NCBI GenBank assembly: GCA_913058215.1
Contig: CAJXQE010000005.1
Span: 1 to 60,323 of the forward strand
Source of the DNA: an uncultured Verrucomicrobiales bacterium
GTDB lineage: Bacteria > Verrucomicrobiota > Verrucomicrobiia > Verrucomicrobiales > DEV007
Length of the DNA stretch: 60,323 nucleotides
Direction of reading: 5' to 3'
The notes below the pieces were generated by a model, which saw nothing but the letters and a program-made list of their open reading frames with translations, ran no database searches and was not told the DNA's origin. The translations under genes were made by a program, and so were the position numbers. Each line of letters begins with the position of its first letter. The stretch's first letter is position 1. Positions 43,718 through 52,546 of this stretch are shown in pieces.

Positions 43718-46672
43718 ATGACTCGACCCTGTTCAATCGTTCTTTCTTTTTTCTTCCTGACATCAATTCAGGCGGACGATGCTGCCTTCTACCGCGAAAA
43801 AATTCATCCTTTGCTCGAAGAGCATTGTTTTAAATGTCATGGCGCGGAAGAAAAATTGAAGGGCAACTTTCGAATCACGAGCCGGGAAGGCCTTCTATTG
43901 GGAGGGGATTACGGTTCCGCATACGATGCCGGAAACCCTTCAGCGAGTCTTCTCCTTGAGATGGTCAGCTACAAAGATGATGACAATCAAATGCCACCGA
44001 AGGCAAAGCTGCCTGAAGCCAAGATAGCCTTACTCAAGGAATGGGTGATGAAAGGTGTTCCCTATGATCCTGCACTGGAGATAAAAGGGGCCGCGACGGA
44101 GAAACGGGGCTATACGGTTTCAGAAGAGCAACGCAATTACTGGGCATACCAAACCTTGCGGGCAACCGATGCCCCAAAGGTTGATGATTCGGCTTGGTCG
44201 AAAAACCCGGTGGATTCCTTTGTTTTCGCGAAACTCGATGAAGCCGGGCTCGAACCGAACGGTCCGGCAAGCGGCGGTCAACTGGTGCGCCGGATCTTTT
44301 ACGATTTGATCGGTCTTCCCCCGACGAGGCAGGAAGTGGATCAGTTTGAAAAAGCATTCACCGCGGATGCTGATCAGGCAGTGGCTTCTCTTGTCGATGC
44401 ACTGCTTGCCAGACCTCAGTATGGGGAAAAGTGGGCGAGGCACTGGTTGGATATCGTGCGCTATGGCGAATCCAATGGTTTCGAGCGCGACAATCCCAAG
44501 CCTGAGATGTGGCGCTACCGGGATTATGTGATCTCTGCACTCAACGAGAACAAGCCCTATGATCAGTTTGTCATCGAGCAACTGGCCGGTGATGAAATTG
44601 ATGAGCCGACGCAGGAATCGGTGACGGCGACTGGATTTTACAGACTCATGCAGTGGGACGATGAACCTGCGGATCGAAAGCAGCATGTCTACGATGTTCT
44701 CGCAGACAATGTTCTGGTAACCAGCGAGGCTTTTATGGGAATGACAATCGGCTGCGCGCGCTGTCATGATCACAAAGTCGATCCTATTTCGCAGAAGGAT
44801 TATTATTCCTTCATGTCATTCTTTCACGGGGTGACTCCTTATCAGACCCCGGGAACAATTCGTCCGTGGGCCGAGCCGGAGGTGCTGGCCAATTTCGAAG
44901 TAGAGCGAAAAAAACGGATTGCTCCGGATCAGGATAAATTGAAATCTCTCGAAACACAGATGACCAATCATCTGAAGAAGGTCGGGAAGTTGGAGAGAAA
45001 AGGGGATGCCCGCAAACTGGGAGTGAAGACTTTTGTGGATGACGGTCGCAAGAGTCCAGCGACTTGGTCTTTTACGACCAAGATGCCGGCTCCGGGTTGG
45101 CAGGATGTCGGGCAAGTCGTAAAGGGATGGACCAAATCTCAGGGAGGGTTTGGAACGAAAGGAACCCCCAATGTTTTTGTCGGCAGGGAGTGGAAGACGA
45201 GTGACATCTGGATGCGAACCAACTTTGGGGCCAAGGATATTCCCGAGAAACTGGTTCTGGAAATCTATCACGATGAAGATGTCGAAGTCTATCTGAACGG
45301 AGTGGAAATCTACAAGGCGACAGGTTATGTCAACGAATATCAGACAGTTGAATTAGGCCCGGAAGCACTCGGTGCCTTCCAGACGGGTAAGAATTTGCTT
45401 TCGGCTCACTGTCATCAAACCGGCGGCGGGCAGTTTATCGACATGGCTCTGAGAACCGGGGCGCTGAAGCCTAACAGTCTCACCGAAGCACTCCATCGGG
45501 GTGGGAAGAAGTTGGAAAACAGTCTGAAGCAACAGTTCGGTAAGGATATTGTGAAGGAGTGGCGCGATACGAAAAAACGGATCGGAGAAACTCATCGCGA
45601 GATACCCGGGACACCCTTGAATGTGGTGAAAGAAAGCGGTCCAAAGCCTTTACCCCTGCATGTGCATCTTCGTGGGTCGGCGCATGCACCGGGTGATCAG
45701 GTGCAGCCGGGTTTTCCCTCCGTTCTCGGAGAAGGGAACGAGTCAGTGCCGGCAAAAGTAGAGCCGGTTGAGAAATTGGGAGTTAAGTCTTCAGGACGAC
45801 GCCTCGCTCTCGCAAAATGGATGGTCGACCCTCAGAATCCACTAACGGCAAGGGTCGCCGTAAACCGGGTTTGGCAACACCATTTTGGCCGGGGGATTGT
45901 TCCCAGTACTAATGATTTCGGCAAACTGGGCGAGGATCCAACTCACCCGGAACTCCTTAGTTTTCTGGCAAAGCAGTTGATCGATAATGCTTGGAATTTG
46001 AAAGACCTTCATCGTCAGCTCATGACGAGCCGCACTTACCAGATGTCTTCTGCCCCCAACGAAAAGAATCTGCTAAACGATCCTTCCAATGATCTTTTCT
46101 GGCGCTTCAACATGCGGAGGCTCACTGCGGAGGAAATGCGCGATTCAATGCTGGCCCTTTCCGGAAAGTTGAATTTGAAAGTAGGGGGCAAGTGGGTTTA
46201 CCCACCGATGCCAGCAGAGGTCCTCGCAACTGCATCCAAACCCGGAGCCGGTTGGCCTGTGTCCTCAGATGAGCAGGATCATTTCAGGCGGTCTGTCTAC
46301 ATTCACGTAAAGAGAAGCCTTCGATATCAGATGCTGGCTGACTTTGATCAGGCCGATACCGATTCGCCCTGTGCAGTCCGGTTTGCGACGACAGTTCCCA
46401 CTCAGGCCCTGACGATGTTGAATTCAAAATTTGTGAATGAACAGGCTTCACTTCTTGCTCAGCGATTGCGGTCCGCCAGTGATTCCTCGGTGGAGTCACA
46501 AGTAAGGTTTGGTTTGGAACTGGCCCTGCAGCGCAAGGCACGAACTGACGAAGTTAAGCACTGTGTGGAGCTTGTTGAAAAATTGAAGAGGAGTGGTCTC
46601 AGCGAAGAGGCTGCTCTCGAAAGGTTTGCCCTGGTGGCCTTGAACTTGAACGAATTTGTTTACCTGGATTAG
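43718..46672 (+). CDS. PSD1 / Planctomycete cytochrome c protein (DUF1549-DUF1553), pair 2
   Basis: About 984 residues from the ATG at 43718, which yields a good signal peptide (1-19); a GTG at 43667 would add 17 residues before it. The domains are cytochrome c with C37-F-K-C40-H41, DUF1549 (about 164-385, including [13 protein letters not shown] with another CxxCH), a beta-sandwich segment (about 485-590, [22 protein letters not shown]) resembling a carbohydrate-binding insertion, and DUF1553 (about 694-980). Compared with pair 1 the linker differs, so substrate recognition probably differs too. The DUF1501 gene follows after 28 bases. Confidence 0.93.
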   Translation: MTRPCSIVLSFFFLTSIQADDAAFYREKIHPLLEEHCFKCHGAEEKLKGNFRITSREGLLLGGDYGSAYDAGNPSASLLLEMVSYKDDDNQMPPKAKLPEAKIALLKEWVMKGVPYDPALEIKGAATEKRGYTVSEEQRNYWAYQTLRATDAPKVDDSAWSKNPVDSFVFAKLDEAGLEPNGPASGGQLVRRIFYDLIGLPPTRQEVDQFEKAFTADADQAVASLVDALLARPQYGEKWARHWLDIVRYGESNGFERDNPKPEMWRYRDYVISALNENKPYDQFVIEQLAGDEIDEPTQESVTATGFYRLMQWDDEPADRKQHVYDVLADNVLVTSEAFMGMTIGCARCHDHKVDPISQKDYYSFMSFFHGVTPYQTPGTIRPWAEPEVLANFEVERKKRIAPDQDKLKSLETQMTNHLKKVGKLERKGDARKLGVKTFVDDGRKSPATWSFTTKMPAPGWQDVGQVVKGWTKSQGGFGTKGTPNVFVGREWKTSDIWMRTNFGAKDIPEKLVLEIYHDEDVEVYLNGVEIYKATGYVNEYQTVELGPEALGAFQTGKNLLSAHCHQTGGGQFIDMALRTGALKPNSLTEALHRGGKKLENSLKQQFGKDIVKEWRDTKKRIGETHREIPGTPLNVVKESGPKPLPLHVHLRGSAHAPGDQVQPGFPSVLGEGNESVPAKVEPVEKLGVKSSGRRLALAKWMVDPQNPLTARVAVNRVWQHHFGRGIVPSTNDFGKLGEDPTHPELLSFLAKQLIDNAWNLKDLHRQLMTSRTYQMSSAPNEKNLLNDPSNDLFWRFNMRRLTAEEMRDSMLALSGKLNLKVGGKWVYPPMPAEVLATASKPGAGWPVSSDEQDHFRRSVYIHVKRSLRYQMLADFDQADTDSPCAVRFATTVPTQALTMLNSKFVNEQASLLAQRLRSASDSSVESQVRFGLELALQRKARTDEVKHCVELVEKLKRSGLSEEAALERFALVALNLNEFVYLD

Positions 46673-46700
46673 TATTTAGAAATTACCCTCTCCCTGGATC

Positions 46701-48173
46701 ATGAAAAATCAGACCAAAAATACATTTTGCGGCCAGACAAAGCGCCGTGAGTTTCTCCACAATGTGGCCGGTGGTTTTCCCGCTCTGGCTCTCACCGGAA
46801 TGCTCGGTGCCGATGGTTTTTTCAATAAGACGCAGGCAGCGTCGCCTCATTCTACGGCCTACGATAATCCCTTGTTAGCGAAACCTCCGACGATTCCCGG
46901 CAAAGCGAAGAACGTGATCTTCATATTCTGCTATGGCGGTCCGAGCCACATCGATACCTTTGACTACAAACCGACCATGTATGGAATGGACGGGAAGACA
47001 ATCGATGTAAAAACATTCGGTCGTGGCGGGAAAAAGAATCAGGGCCGAATTGTCGAGCCGAAGTGGAAGTTCAAGCAATACGGCGAGAGCGGAAAATGGG
47101 TCTCTGATCTTTTCCCCAATGTTGGAACCTGTGTTGACGATATCGCTTTTCTCCATTCGATGACCGCTGACTCTCCGATTCACGGATCGGCGCTTCTGAT
47201 GATGAATAGCGGATCCGTGATCAGTGGGAAACCTTCATTGGGATCGTGGGTCAATTATGGACTTGGCAGCGTGAACGAGAATCTGCCAGGGTATGTTGTC
47301 ATGTTAGATGAATCCGGTGGTCCCATTTCCGGGGCTAAGAACTGGACTTCAGGATTCATGCCGGCGAGTTACCAGGGAACAGTTTTTCGTTCCAAGGGGG
47401 AGCCGATTTTGAATCTAAAACATGTCGATGGAATGGCACGTTCCGAGCAGCGAACCCTGATTGATTCGCTCAATCATCTCAATGCCGGCCACATGAAGTC
47501 ACGATTCGATAACTCCAATCTGGCGGCCAGAATCGCCAGCTACGAGCTTGCCTACAAAATGCAGGCGACAGCACCCGAGGCAATTGACTTGGAATCGGAA
47601 TCGGAGGAAACGAAGAAACTTTACGGGATCGACGATCCGAAGACGGAAAAATTTGGACGTAAATGCATGTTGGCGCGTCGCATGGTCGAGCGCGGGGTGC
47701 GATTCATTCAACTCTATTCCGGCGGCGCTCACAACGATCAGAACTGGGATGCTCACGGGGATTTGGAGAATAATCACAACCTTCACGCGGGTGCTACCGA
47801 CAAGCCCGTTGCCGGACTTATCAAAGATCTCAAGCGTCGCGGAATGCTGGAAGACACCTTGATTGTATGGGGCGGAGAGTTCGGCCGTCAGCCGACTGCC
47901 GAGTATGCCAAAGGAACCGGTCGCGACCATAACAGCTACGGCTTTACGATGTGGATGGCCGGAGGCGGTGTGAAAGGTGGCGTCAGCGTCGGAAAAACTG
48001 ATGAGCTGGGAGCTGCCGCAGTGGAAAATCGATTTCATGTGAAACACCTTCACGCGACGATTCTCAGTTTGATGGGACTCGATCCTAACGATCTCAGCTT
48101 TTTCCATGGGGGACTGGATGAAAAGCTGGTTGGCGTCGAGGGGGCTGAACCGATTTCGGAAGTGATCGCCTGA
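46701..48173 (+). CDS. DUF1501 protein, partner of PSD1 pair 2
   Basis: 490 residues. The N-terminus has a twin-arginine-like K-R-R-E-F motif (14-18) and a hydrophobic stretch (GGFPALALTGML). DUF1501 blocks are present: [66 protein letters not shown] and HLHATILSLMG. It lacks the sulfatase CxPxR motif. As in pair 1 it follows its PSD1 gene directly, so the module is duplicated on this contig. Probably exported together with the PSD1 protein. Reaction unknown. Confidence 0.92.
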   Translation: MKNQTKNTFCGQTKRREFLHNVAGGFPALALTGMLGADGFFNKTQAASPHSTAYDNPLLAKPPTIPGKAKNVIFIFCYGGPSHIDTFDYKPTMYGMDGKTIDVKTFGRGGKKNQGRIVEPKWKFKQYGESGKWVSDLFPNVGTCVDDIAFLHSMTADSPIHGSALLMMNSGSVISGKPSLGSWVNYGLGSVNENLPGYVVMLDESGGPISGAKNWTSGFMPASYQGTVFRSKGEPILNLKHVDGMARSEQRTLIDSLNHLNAGHMKSRFDNSNLAARIASYELAYKMQATAPEAIDLESESEETKKLYGIDDPKTEKFGRKCMLARRMVERGVRFIQLYSGGAHNDQNWDAHGDLENNHNLHAGATDKPVAGLIKDLKRRGMLEDTLIVWGGEFGRQPTAEYAKGTGRDHNSYGFTMWMAGGGVKGGVSVGKTDELGAAAVENRFHVKHLHATILSLMGLDPNDLSFFHGGLDEKLVGVEGAEPISEVIA

Positions 48174-48182
48174 TCGCCGTCG

Positions 48183-48824
48183 ATGAGCCGGAGTCCCGAA
48201 GCGCTTGCTGAAATTCTCTGGAACTACCATCGATATTTTGTTCCTACAGATCAGGCGGATGTGATCATTGGCCTGGGTAGTTACGATCTTCGGGTGGCAG
48301 ATCGCTGTGCGGAAATGTTTTACGCCGGTGTCTCTTCACGGATTGTATTCACAGGTTCGCTGGGAAACTGGACCCGTGAAAAATGGGATCGACCTGAGGC
48401 AGAGGTTTTTGCGGAGAGAGCCCTCGAGAGAGGAGTGCCCGAAGAGGCAATTTTCAGAGAAACGGAAGCAACAAACATCGGGGAGAATATTTCGCTTACC
48501 CGGAGGCTGTTGGAATCTCAGGGGACAGAAGTCAGAAAAATAGTAGTGGTGACGAAGCCAAACACGATTCGGCGAGCCTTCGCGACGGCTTCAAAAGTTT
48601 GGCCGGAGATCGAGTGGTTCACCGACTGTCCTCAGTTTCAATTTACGGCTCAGCCAATGGCTGAGCATCCTCTGGAGGCCCTCATCAATGAGATGGTAGG
48701 GGACATCGAGCGGATTCAAAAATATCCCGAACTGGGATTCCAAATACCGCAGAAAATTCCGGAAGAGGTGAGAGCGGCCTGTTTGAGATTGATTGAGGCA
48801 GGCTTTAACAAGCACTCTGTCTAG
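48183..48824 (+). CDS. YdcF/DUF218-family protein
   Basis: A 213-residue cytoplasmic protein with the DUF218 pattern: ADVIIGLGSYDLRVADRCAEMF, IVFTGSLGN, and the conserved ETEATNIGENI block (usually S/T-NT-xEN), then KIVVVTKPNTIRRAFA. E. coli YdcF binds S-adenosylmethionine; other relatives act on envelope precursors. No membrane anchor is visible, unlike many SanA/ElyC members. It starts 9 bases after the DUF1501 stop, so it is probably the third gene of the pair 2 operon. Role unknown. Confidence 0.85.
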   Translation: MSRSPEALAEILWNYHRYFVPTDQADVIIGLGSYDLRVADRCAEMFYAGVSSRIVFTGSLGNWTREKWDRPEAEVFAERALERGVPEEAIFRETEATNIGENISLTRRLLESQGTEVRKIVVVTKPNTIRRAFATASKVWPEIEWFTDCPQFQFTAQPMAEHPLEALINEMVGDIERIQKYPELGFQIPQKIPEEVRAACLRLIEAGFNKHSV

Positions 48825-48947
48825 CCACTCATGAAAAATGAAATGAACGGTGTTCGCGAATGTAGAGTTGAGCTTCAGTCGACTCCGAGTGGAGTTTCGG
48901 GATCAATCGATCCTATAGTTTCAAAACCCCGTGAACCTGGTCAAACT
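48825..48947. other. Convergent spacer without a clear terminator
   Basis: About 120 bases between the YdcF-like and OsmC genes. A weak hairpin, ACTCC-gagt-GGAGT (48882-48895), is present with only three Ts after it. A short rightward frame crosses the region but enters the OsmC gene antisense and shows no conserved features. Confidence 0.4.
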
Positions 48948-49358
48948 TTATCCTACCCAGTTCCAGGTAATCGGTTTCTCAATATCCGGATGAAGACTGA
49001 GATGAACCGGGCAGCTTAAGGCCGCCTTTTCCAGACCGGCGATATGCTCAGAGTCTGCAGGTAGGGGAACATTGATCTCCGTTGTCAGCTTTGAAATTCT
49101 TCTGGGAGCCTCGGGAGTCATTTCCTTAAAGACTTTTACGCTTGTTCCTTTGATATCAAGATCCCGGCCGTTGGCGTAGATGCCCATGATCGTCATCATG
49201 CAGGTTCCAAGTGCGGTGGCGAGAAGGTCCGTCGGGGAGTAGCTCTCGCCCTTGCCGTGATTGTCGACCGGTGCATCCGTTTGCAGGACTGCCCCGGATG
49301 GTCCGTGAGTAGCTGTGCTTCGAAGGTCACCTTCGTAGATTGCATTGATTTCCACCAT
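48948..49358 (-). CDS. OsmC family peroxiredoxin-like protein
   Basis: A 136-residue OsmC/Ohr superfamily protein. The two catalytic cysteines are C53 (ATALGTCMMTIMG) and C116 (ALSCPVHLSL), and the YSPTDLLA motif is present. The family reduces organic hydroperoxides with thiol cofactors in the cytoplasm. The short helix after the first Cys (MMTIMGIYA) and the CPVHLSLHPDI ending are nearer the YhfA-like branch than Ohr proper. It is transcribed leftward after the unknown membrane protein gene, with an 18-base gap. Confidence 0.92.
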   Translation of the reverse strand: MVEINAIYEGDLRSTATHGPSGAVLQTDAPVDNHGKGESYSPTDLLATALGTCMMTIMGIYANGRDLDIKGTSVKVFKEMTPEAPRRISKLTTEINVPLPADSEHIAGLEKAALSCPVHLSLHPDIEKPITWNWVG

Positions 49359-49376
49359 AATTTTCGATTCCTGTTT

Positions 49377-50042
49377 CTATTTGTTCTGAATTACCCGTCC
49401 AGTCAGGTCTCCGCGAATACTGACGCCTTCGTCAGAAAACTCAGCGGCGATAATATTGAGGTCTTTGGCAAACCTGGCATTGTCTTTTCCGATAACTTTG
49501 ATTGCGCGAAAGCTGGCGTTTTCCAGGAAATCACCTGAGACGACGATTTCAGCAGCAAGAATGGCAATTGGAGATTCCGTGTTGGCAACGTCGTAAGTCA
49601 CTTTGGTTCCCATTGTTCCGATATAGAATGTAGGCTCTGTGGGCGAAACGTTGAGAGTTTGTTCTCCAGTTGGCAGCTGTACGACTTTGTATCCTCTTGT
49701 CATCAGGTCCCCGGCACAATAGTAAAATAAGCCACCGATAAGAGCACAAATTGCGAGGGCAACGACTCCGAGGCAGCCCAGACATCCACAGGCTTTTTTT
49801 CCGGCTCCGCCCCCCTTGCTGGCGTTCACCGATTTATTGTAGACATCGGTGGGGTGAGACCGTTCCTTTGCTTCAATCTTTTTCCCTTTTCCGGCTTTCT
49901 TTGAATAGACTTCGCTTGACCCCTCGTCCAGATCCTTCAGATCAAATGAATCAGGTTTGGGAAGAGGGGGCGCAGGAATACCTTCCGGCATCTTGTAGTC
50001 ATCCGGAGTTCCGTTGTTCTTTTCCTCTTCTGTGTCACTCAT
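49377..50042 (-). CDS. Single-span membrane protein with Cys-rich juxtamembrane motif
   Basis: About 221 residues from the ATG at 50042. A disordered acidic/proline N-terminus (1-80) is followed by KKACGCLGC (82-90), a membrane segment (about 91-109) and an external domain of about 110 residues with repeated short beta strands (AEIVVSGDFLENASFRAIKVIG, AAEFSDEGVSIRGDLTG). The CGCLGC motif beside the membrane could be palmitoylation-like, disulfide or metal-binding; none is proven. The longer frame to 50228 would overlap the divergent GT2 gene. It is followed by osmC on the same strand. Confidence 0.68.
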   Translation of the reverse strand: MSDTEEEKNNGTPDDYKMPEGIPAPPLPKPDSFDLKDLDEGSSEVYSKKAGKGKKIEAKERSHPTDVYNKSVNASKGGGAGKKACGCLGCLGVVALAICALIGGLFYYCAGDLMTRGYKVVQLPTGEQTLNVSPTEPTFYIGTMGTKVTYDVANTESPIAILAAEIVVSGDFLENASFRAIKVIGKDNARFAKDLNIIAAEFSDEGVSIRGDLTGRVIQNK

Positions 50043-50126
50043 TAGTCTGGCGAAATGGGAAATCGATCGCTTTTGCAAAAAGGAACACTGAAAAAGGATT
50101 CTTACAAATTCAAAATCGTGGATGAA

Positions 50127-51008
50127 ATGAAAGGTTCGGTTGGGGTAGTCATTCCGGTTTTTAATCGACCTGAGATGCTGGAGCGGGCCGTTCAAAGCAT
50201 ACAGTCGAAGGATGGTATTGATCTTCAATTGGTTGTAGTGGATGACGCATCAACGGAAGATCTAAGCTCAGTTCGATCAGCGGTCGAAAATGCGGGTCAC
50301 CGTTGGCTGAGCCTGGATGAGAATTCCGGGCCTGCTTATTGCCGGAATGCCGGTGTGGAAGTCTTATCAAGCGATTGGGTTTGTTTCCTGGACTCCGACG
50401 ATTTCTGGTATCCGGGGAAACTGGAGGTTCAATTGGCCTGGCATCTTGAGAATCCCTCAGTTCGAATTTCCCAGGTTGAAGAGCAATGGCACAGAGATGG
50501 TGGTCCCGTAAAGAAACCGGCGCACTGGGTGCAAAAGGGCGGGAACCTTTTTGCTGACAGTATTGAGCGGTGTTCGATAGGTCCTTCATGCGTCATGATG
50601 AGGCGTGATTTGTGGGATGAAACCGGTGGGTTTGATCCTGCCTTCAGAGTATGTGAAGACTACGAGCTGTGGCTGAGGATTACCGCTGATGAAGAGGTCG
50701 GACTGATCCCGGGTGGCCCGTTAATTTCGAAAGAAGGTGGACATTCTGATCAGCTATCCTTTCTCGTTCCAGCGATGGACCGCTTCCGGGTTTGGGCATT
50801 GCTTAATCTTTTGAAGAACGCGGTCCTGAAGCCTGAAGAGACTCAACTGATCTGTGAGGGGATTCGCTCAAAGTCTGCCATACTTGCCAAAGGTGCAGAA
50901 AAAAGAGGGAAGGAAGATCAGGCGGGTTTTTATCGGAAACTCTCAGCTACAGGTGATCAACTCTCCCCGGACGAGTGGCTGGATAAGGCCCGCTTGTGGT
51001 GTCGATAA
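50127..51008 (+). CDS. Glycosyltransferase family 2
   Basis: About 293 residues. The GT-A motifs are VGVVIPVFNRPEMLERAVQS, LVVVDDASTED and the D-x-D-type FLDSDDFWYPGKLEVQ, followed by GGFDPAFRVCEDYELWLRI with the acidic ED catalytic region. It resembles transferases that decorate O-antigen or other surface glycans. The ATG at 50127 gives the normal distance to the first strand, whereas the frame from 50055 begins in the divergent promoter region. No membrane segment is present. Donor and acceptor unknown. Confidence 0.87.
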   Translation: MKGSVGVVIPVFNRPEMLERAVQSIQSKDGIDLQLVVVDDASTEDLSSVRSAVENAGHRWLSLDENSGPAYCRNAGVEVLSSDWVCFLDSDDFWYPGKLEVQLAWHLENPSVRISQVEEQWHRDGGPVKKPAHWVQKGGNLFADSIERCSIGPSCVMMRRDLWDETGGFDPAFRVCEDYELWLRITADEEVGLIPGGPLISKEGGHSDQLSFLVPAMDRFRVWALLNLLKNAVLKPEETQLICEGIRSKSAILAKGAEKRGKEDQAGFYRKLSATGDQLSPDEWLDKARLWCR

Positions 51009-51061
51009 GTGAGTATTGATTCGTCTTCTTTGAGTCGGGAAACGTATCGAAAGGGTCCATC

Positions 51062-52477
51062 ATGGGAAATTACAAGACCTCTATCCACTGGTTCCGCCGC
51101 GATCTCCGTTTATCCGACAACCTCTCTCTGAGAAATGCGGTCGACAGCTCGGAGTCCGTGATTCCTGTCTATGTCGTAAACCGATGGAAGAAAGGGCACC
51201 ATTGGACAGGGGCGGGCCGTCAGCAGTTTCTATGTGGATGTCTTGATTCGCTTTCGAAGAATCTGAAGCAGGCCGGCGGTAAGCTGATCGTTCGGCGGGG
51301 TAAGGCGACGGAGGAATTGGAAAAATTAATCCGCGAATTTGAAGTCGGGGCAATTTTCTGGAATCGGGATCCGGATCCTCATGGCAGAAAAGTGGAAAAG
51401 GAGCTGAAGGAAATCTGTCATTCCATCGGAATCGATTTCCATGAGTTTGATGATGTCACCCTCCACGGACCTGACGAGGTGAAGACTGGAAAAGGCGAGC
51501 CCTACAAAGTGTACACTCCCTTCTCGAGAAAGTGGTTCGAGCTGGATAAGCCCGGGTCCATGACTCGAGTCACAAAACTGGATACTCCAGCCCGTATTCA
51601 GGCAGGGGATCTTCCGGAACTTTCCGACTGGGGGCTCAGAGAGCCGGGTATCGAACAACTTGCAGCTGGAGAGAAGGCGGCCCGGAAAAGGCTTCGCGAA
51701 GCTGTCGACAAAGGCATTCGTCATTACGCAGAGACCCGGGACAGTCCCTCCGCTGATGCGACCTCTCGACTCGGCGCAGATTTAAGGTATGGAACCATTT
51801 CTGTCCGGGAAGTGTTTCAGGAAGCCGAGAATGCGCTTTCTGCGGCCCGATCCGAATCGTCCCGCAAATCAATTCACACTTTTCAGAAGCAGTTGGCATG
51901 GCGTGAATTTTTTATGGGGATTCTCTGGCATTTTCCGGAAGTTCTCGAAACTGATTTCAATGAGAAATGGCGAGGTCTGAAATGGGATGACCCGGGGAAT
52001 GATGACCGGTTTGAGAAATGGCAGGAGGGGAGGACCGGTTTTCCGATTGTTGATGCGGGAATGAGGCAGCTCAAGGCAAGCGGTTACATGCACAACCGGG
52101 TTCGAATGATCACGGCAATGTTCCTGACTAAAGATCTGCATATCCATTGGCGGCATGGTGAAGCCCACTTCATGCGGCACCTTATCGATGGAGAAATTGC
52201 CAATAATAACGGGGGTTGGCAATGGTCTGCAGGCACGGGGGCGGATGCAGCGCCTTATTTCCGCATTCAAAATCCTTGGACCCAGTGCAGCCGCCACGAC
52301 CCCGATGGGGAGTATGTGAAGCGGTGGATTCCGGAATTGGAGAAAGTTGCGCCGGCCCGGTTTGCGAAACCTTCTGAAGATGAACGACCCATAGCGGACG
52401 GTTATCCATTGCCCATGGTGGATCATTCTGCGGAAAGGGAGGAAACTCTGGCCCGCTTTAAGGCGCATCAGAGTTGA
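51062..52477 (+). CDS. phr: Deoxyribodipyrimidine photolyase
   Basis: A 471-residue class I photolyase. It begins IHWFRRDLRLSDNLSL and has an alpha/beta antenna domain (about 1-130) and an FAD-binding helical domain (about 200-460). FAD-binding blocks are QKQLAWREFFMGILWHFPEV, GFPIVDAGMRQLKASGYMHNRVRMI and WRHGEAHFMRHLIDGEIANNNGGWQWSAGTGADAAPYFRIQNP (cited in parts across 52150-52290). W and N residues of the CPD pocket are kept, supporting repair rather than a cryptochrome role. It uses light to split cyclobutane pyrimidine dimers, which suggests a sunlit habitat. Confidence 0.95.
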   Translation: MGNYKTSIHWFRRDLRLSDNLSLRNAVDSSESVIPVYVVNRWKKGHHWTGAGRQQFLCGCLDSLSKNLKQAGGKLIVRRGKATEELEKLIREFEVGAIFWNRDPDPHGRKVEKELKEICHSIGIDFHEFDDVTLHGPDEVKTGKGEPYKVYTPFSRKWFELDKPGSMTRVTKLDTPARIQAGDLPELSDWGLREPGIEQLAAGEKAARKRLREAVDKGIRHYAETRDSPSADATSRLGADLRYGTISVREVFQEAENALSAARSESSRKSIHTFQKQLAWREFFMGILWHFPEVLETDFNEKWRGLKWDDPGNDDRFEKWQEGRTGFPIVDAGMRQLKASGYMHNRVRMITAMFLTKDLHIHWRHGEAHFMRHLIDGEIANNNGGWQWSAGTGADAAPYFRIQNPWTQCSRHDPDGEYVKRWIPELEKVAPARFAKPSEDERPIADGYPLPMVDHSAEREETLARFKAHQS

Positions 52478-52546
52478 ATCGCTGAACGGACGAAAAAAAT
52501 CATTATTCTTCATTTTCCTTCGTGAAAATCTATCTACAGTGACGGG

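Noticed and set aside
48831-49019. Short rightward frame of 62 codons before osmC
   Set aside because: It runs antisense into the 3' end of osmC and shows no conserved features.
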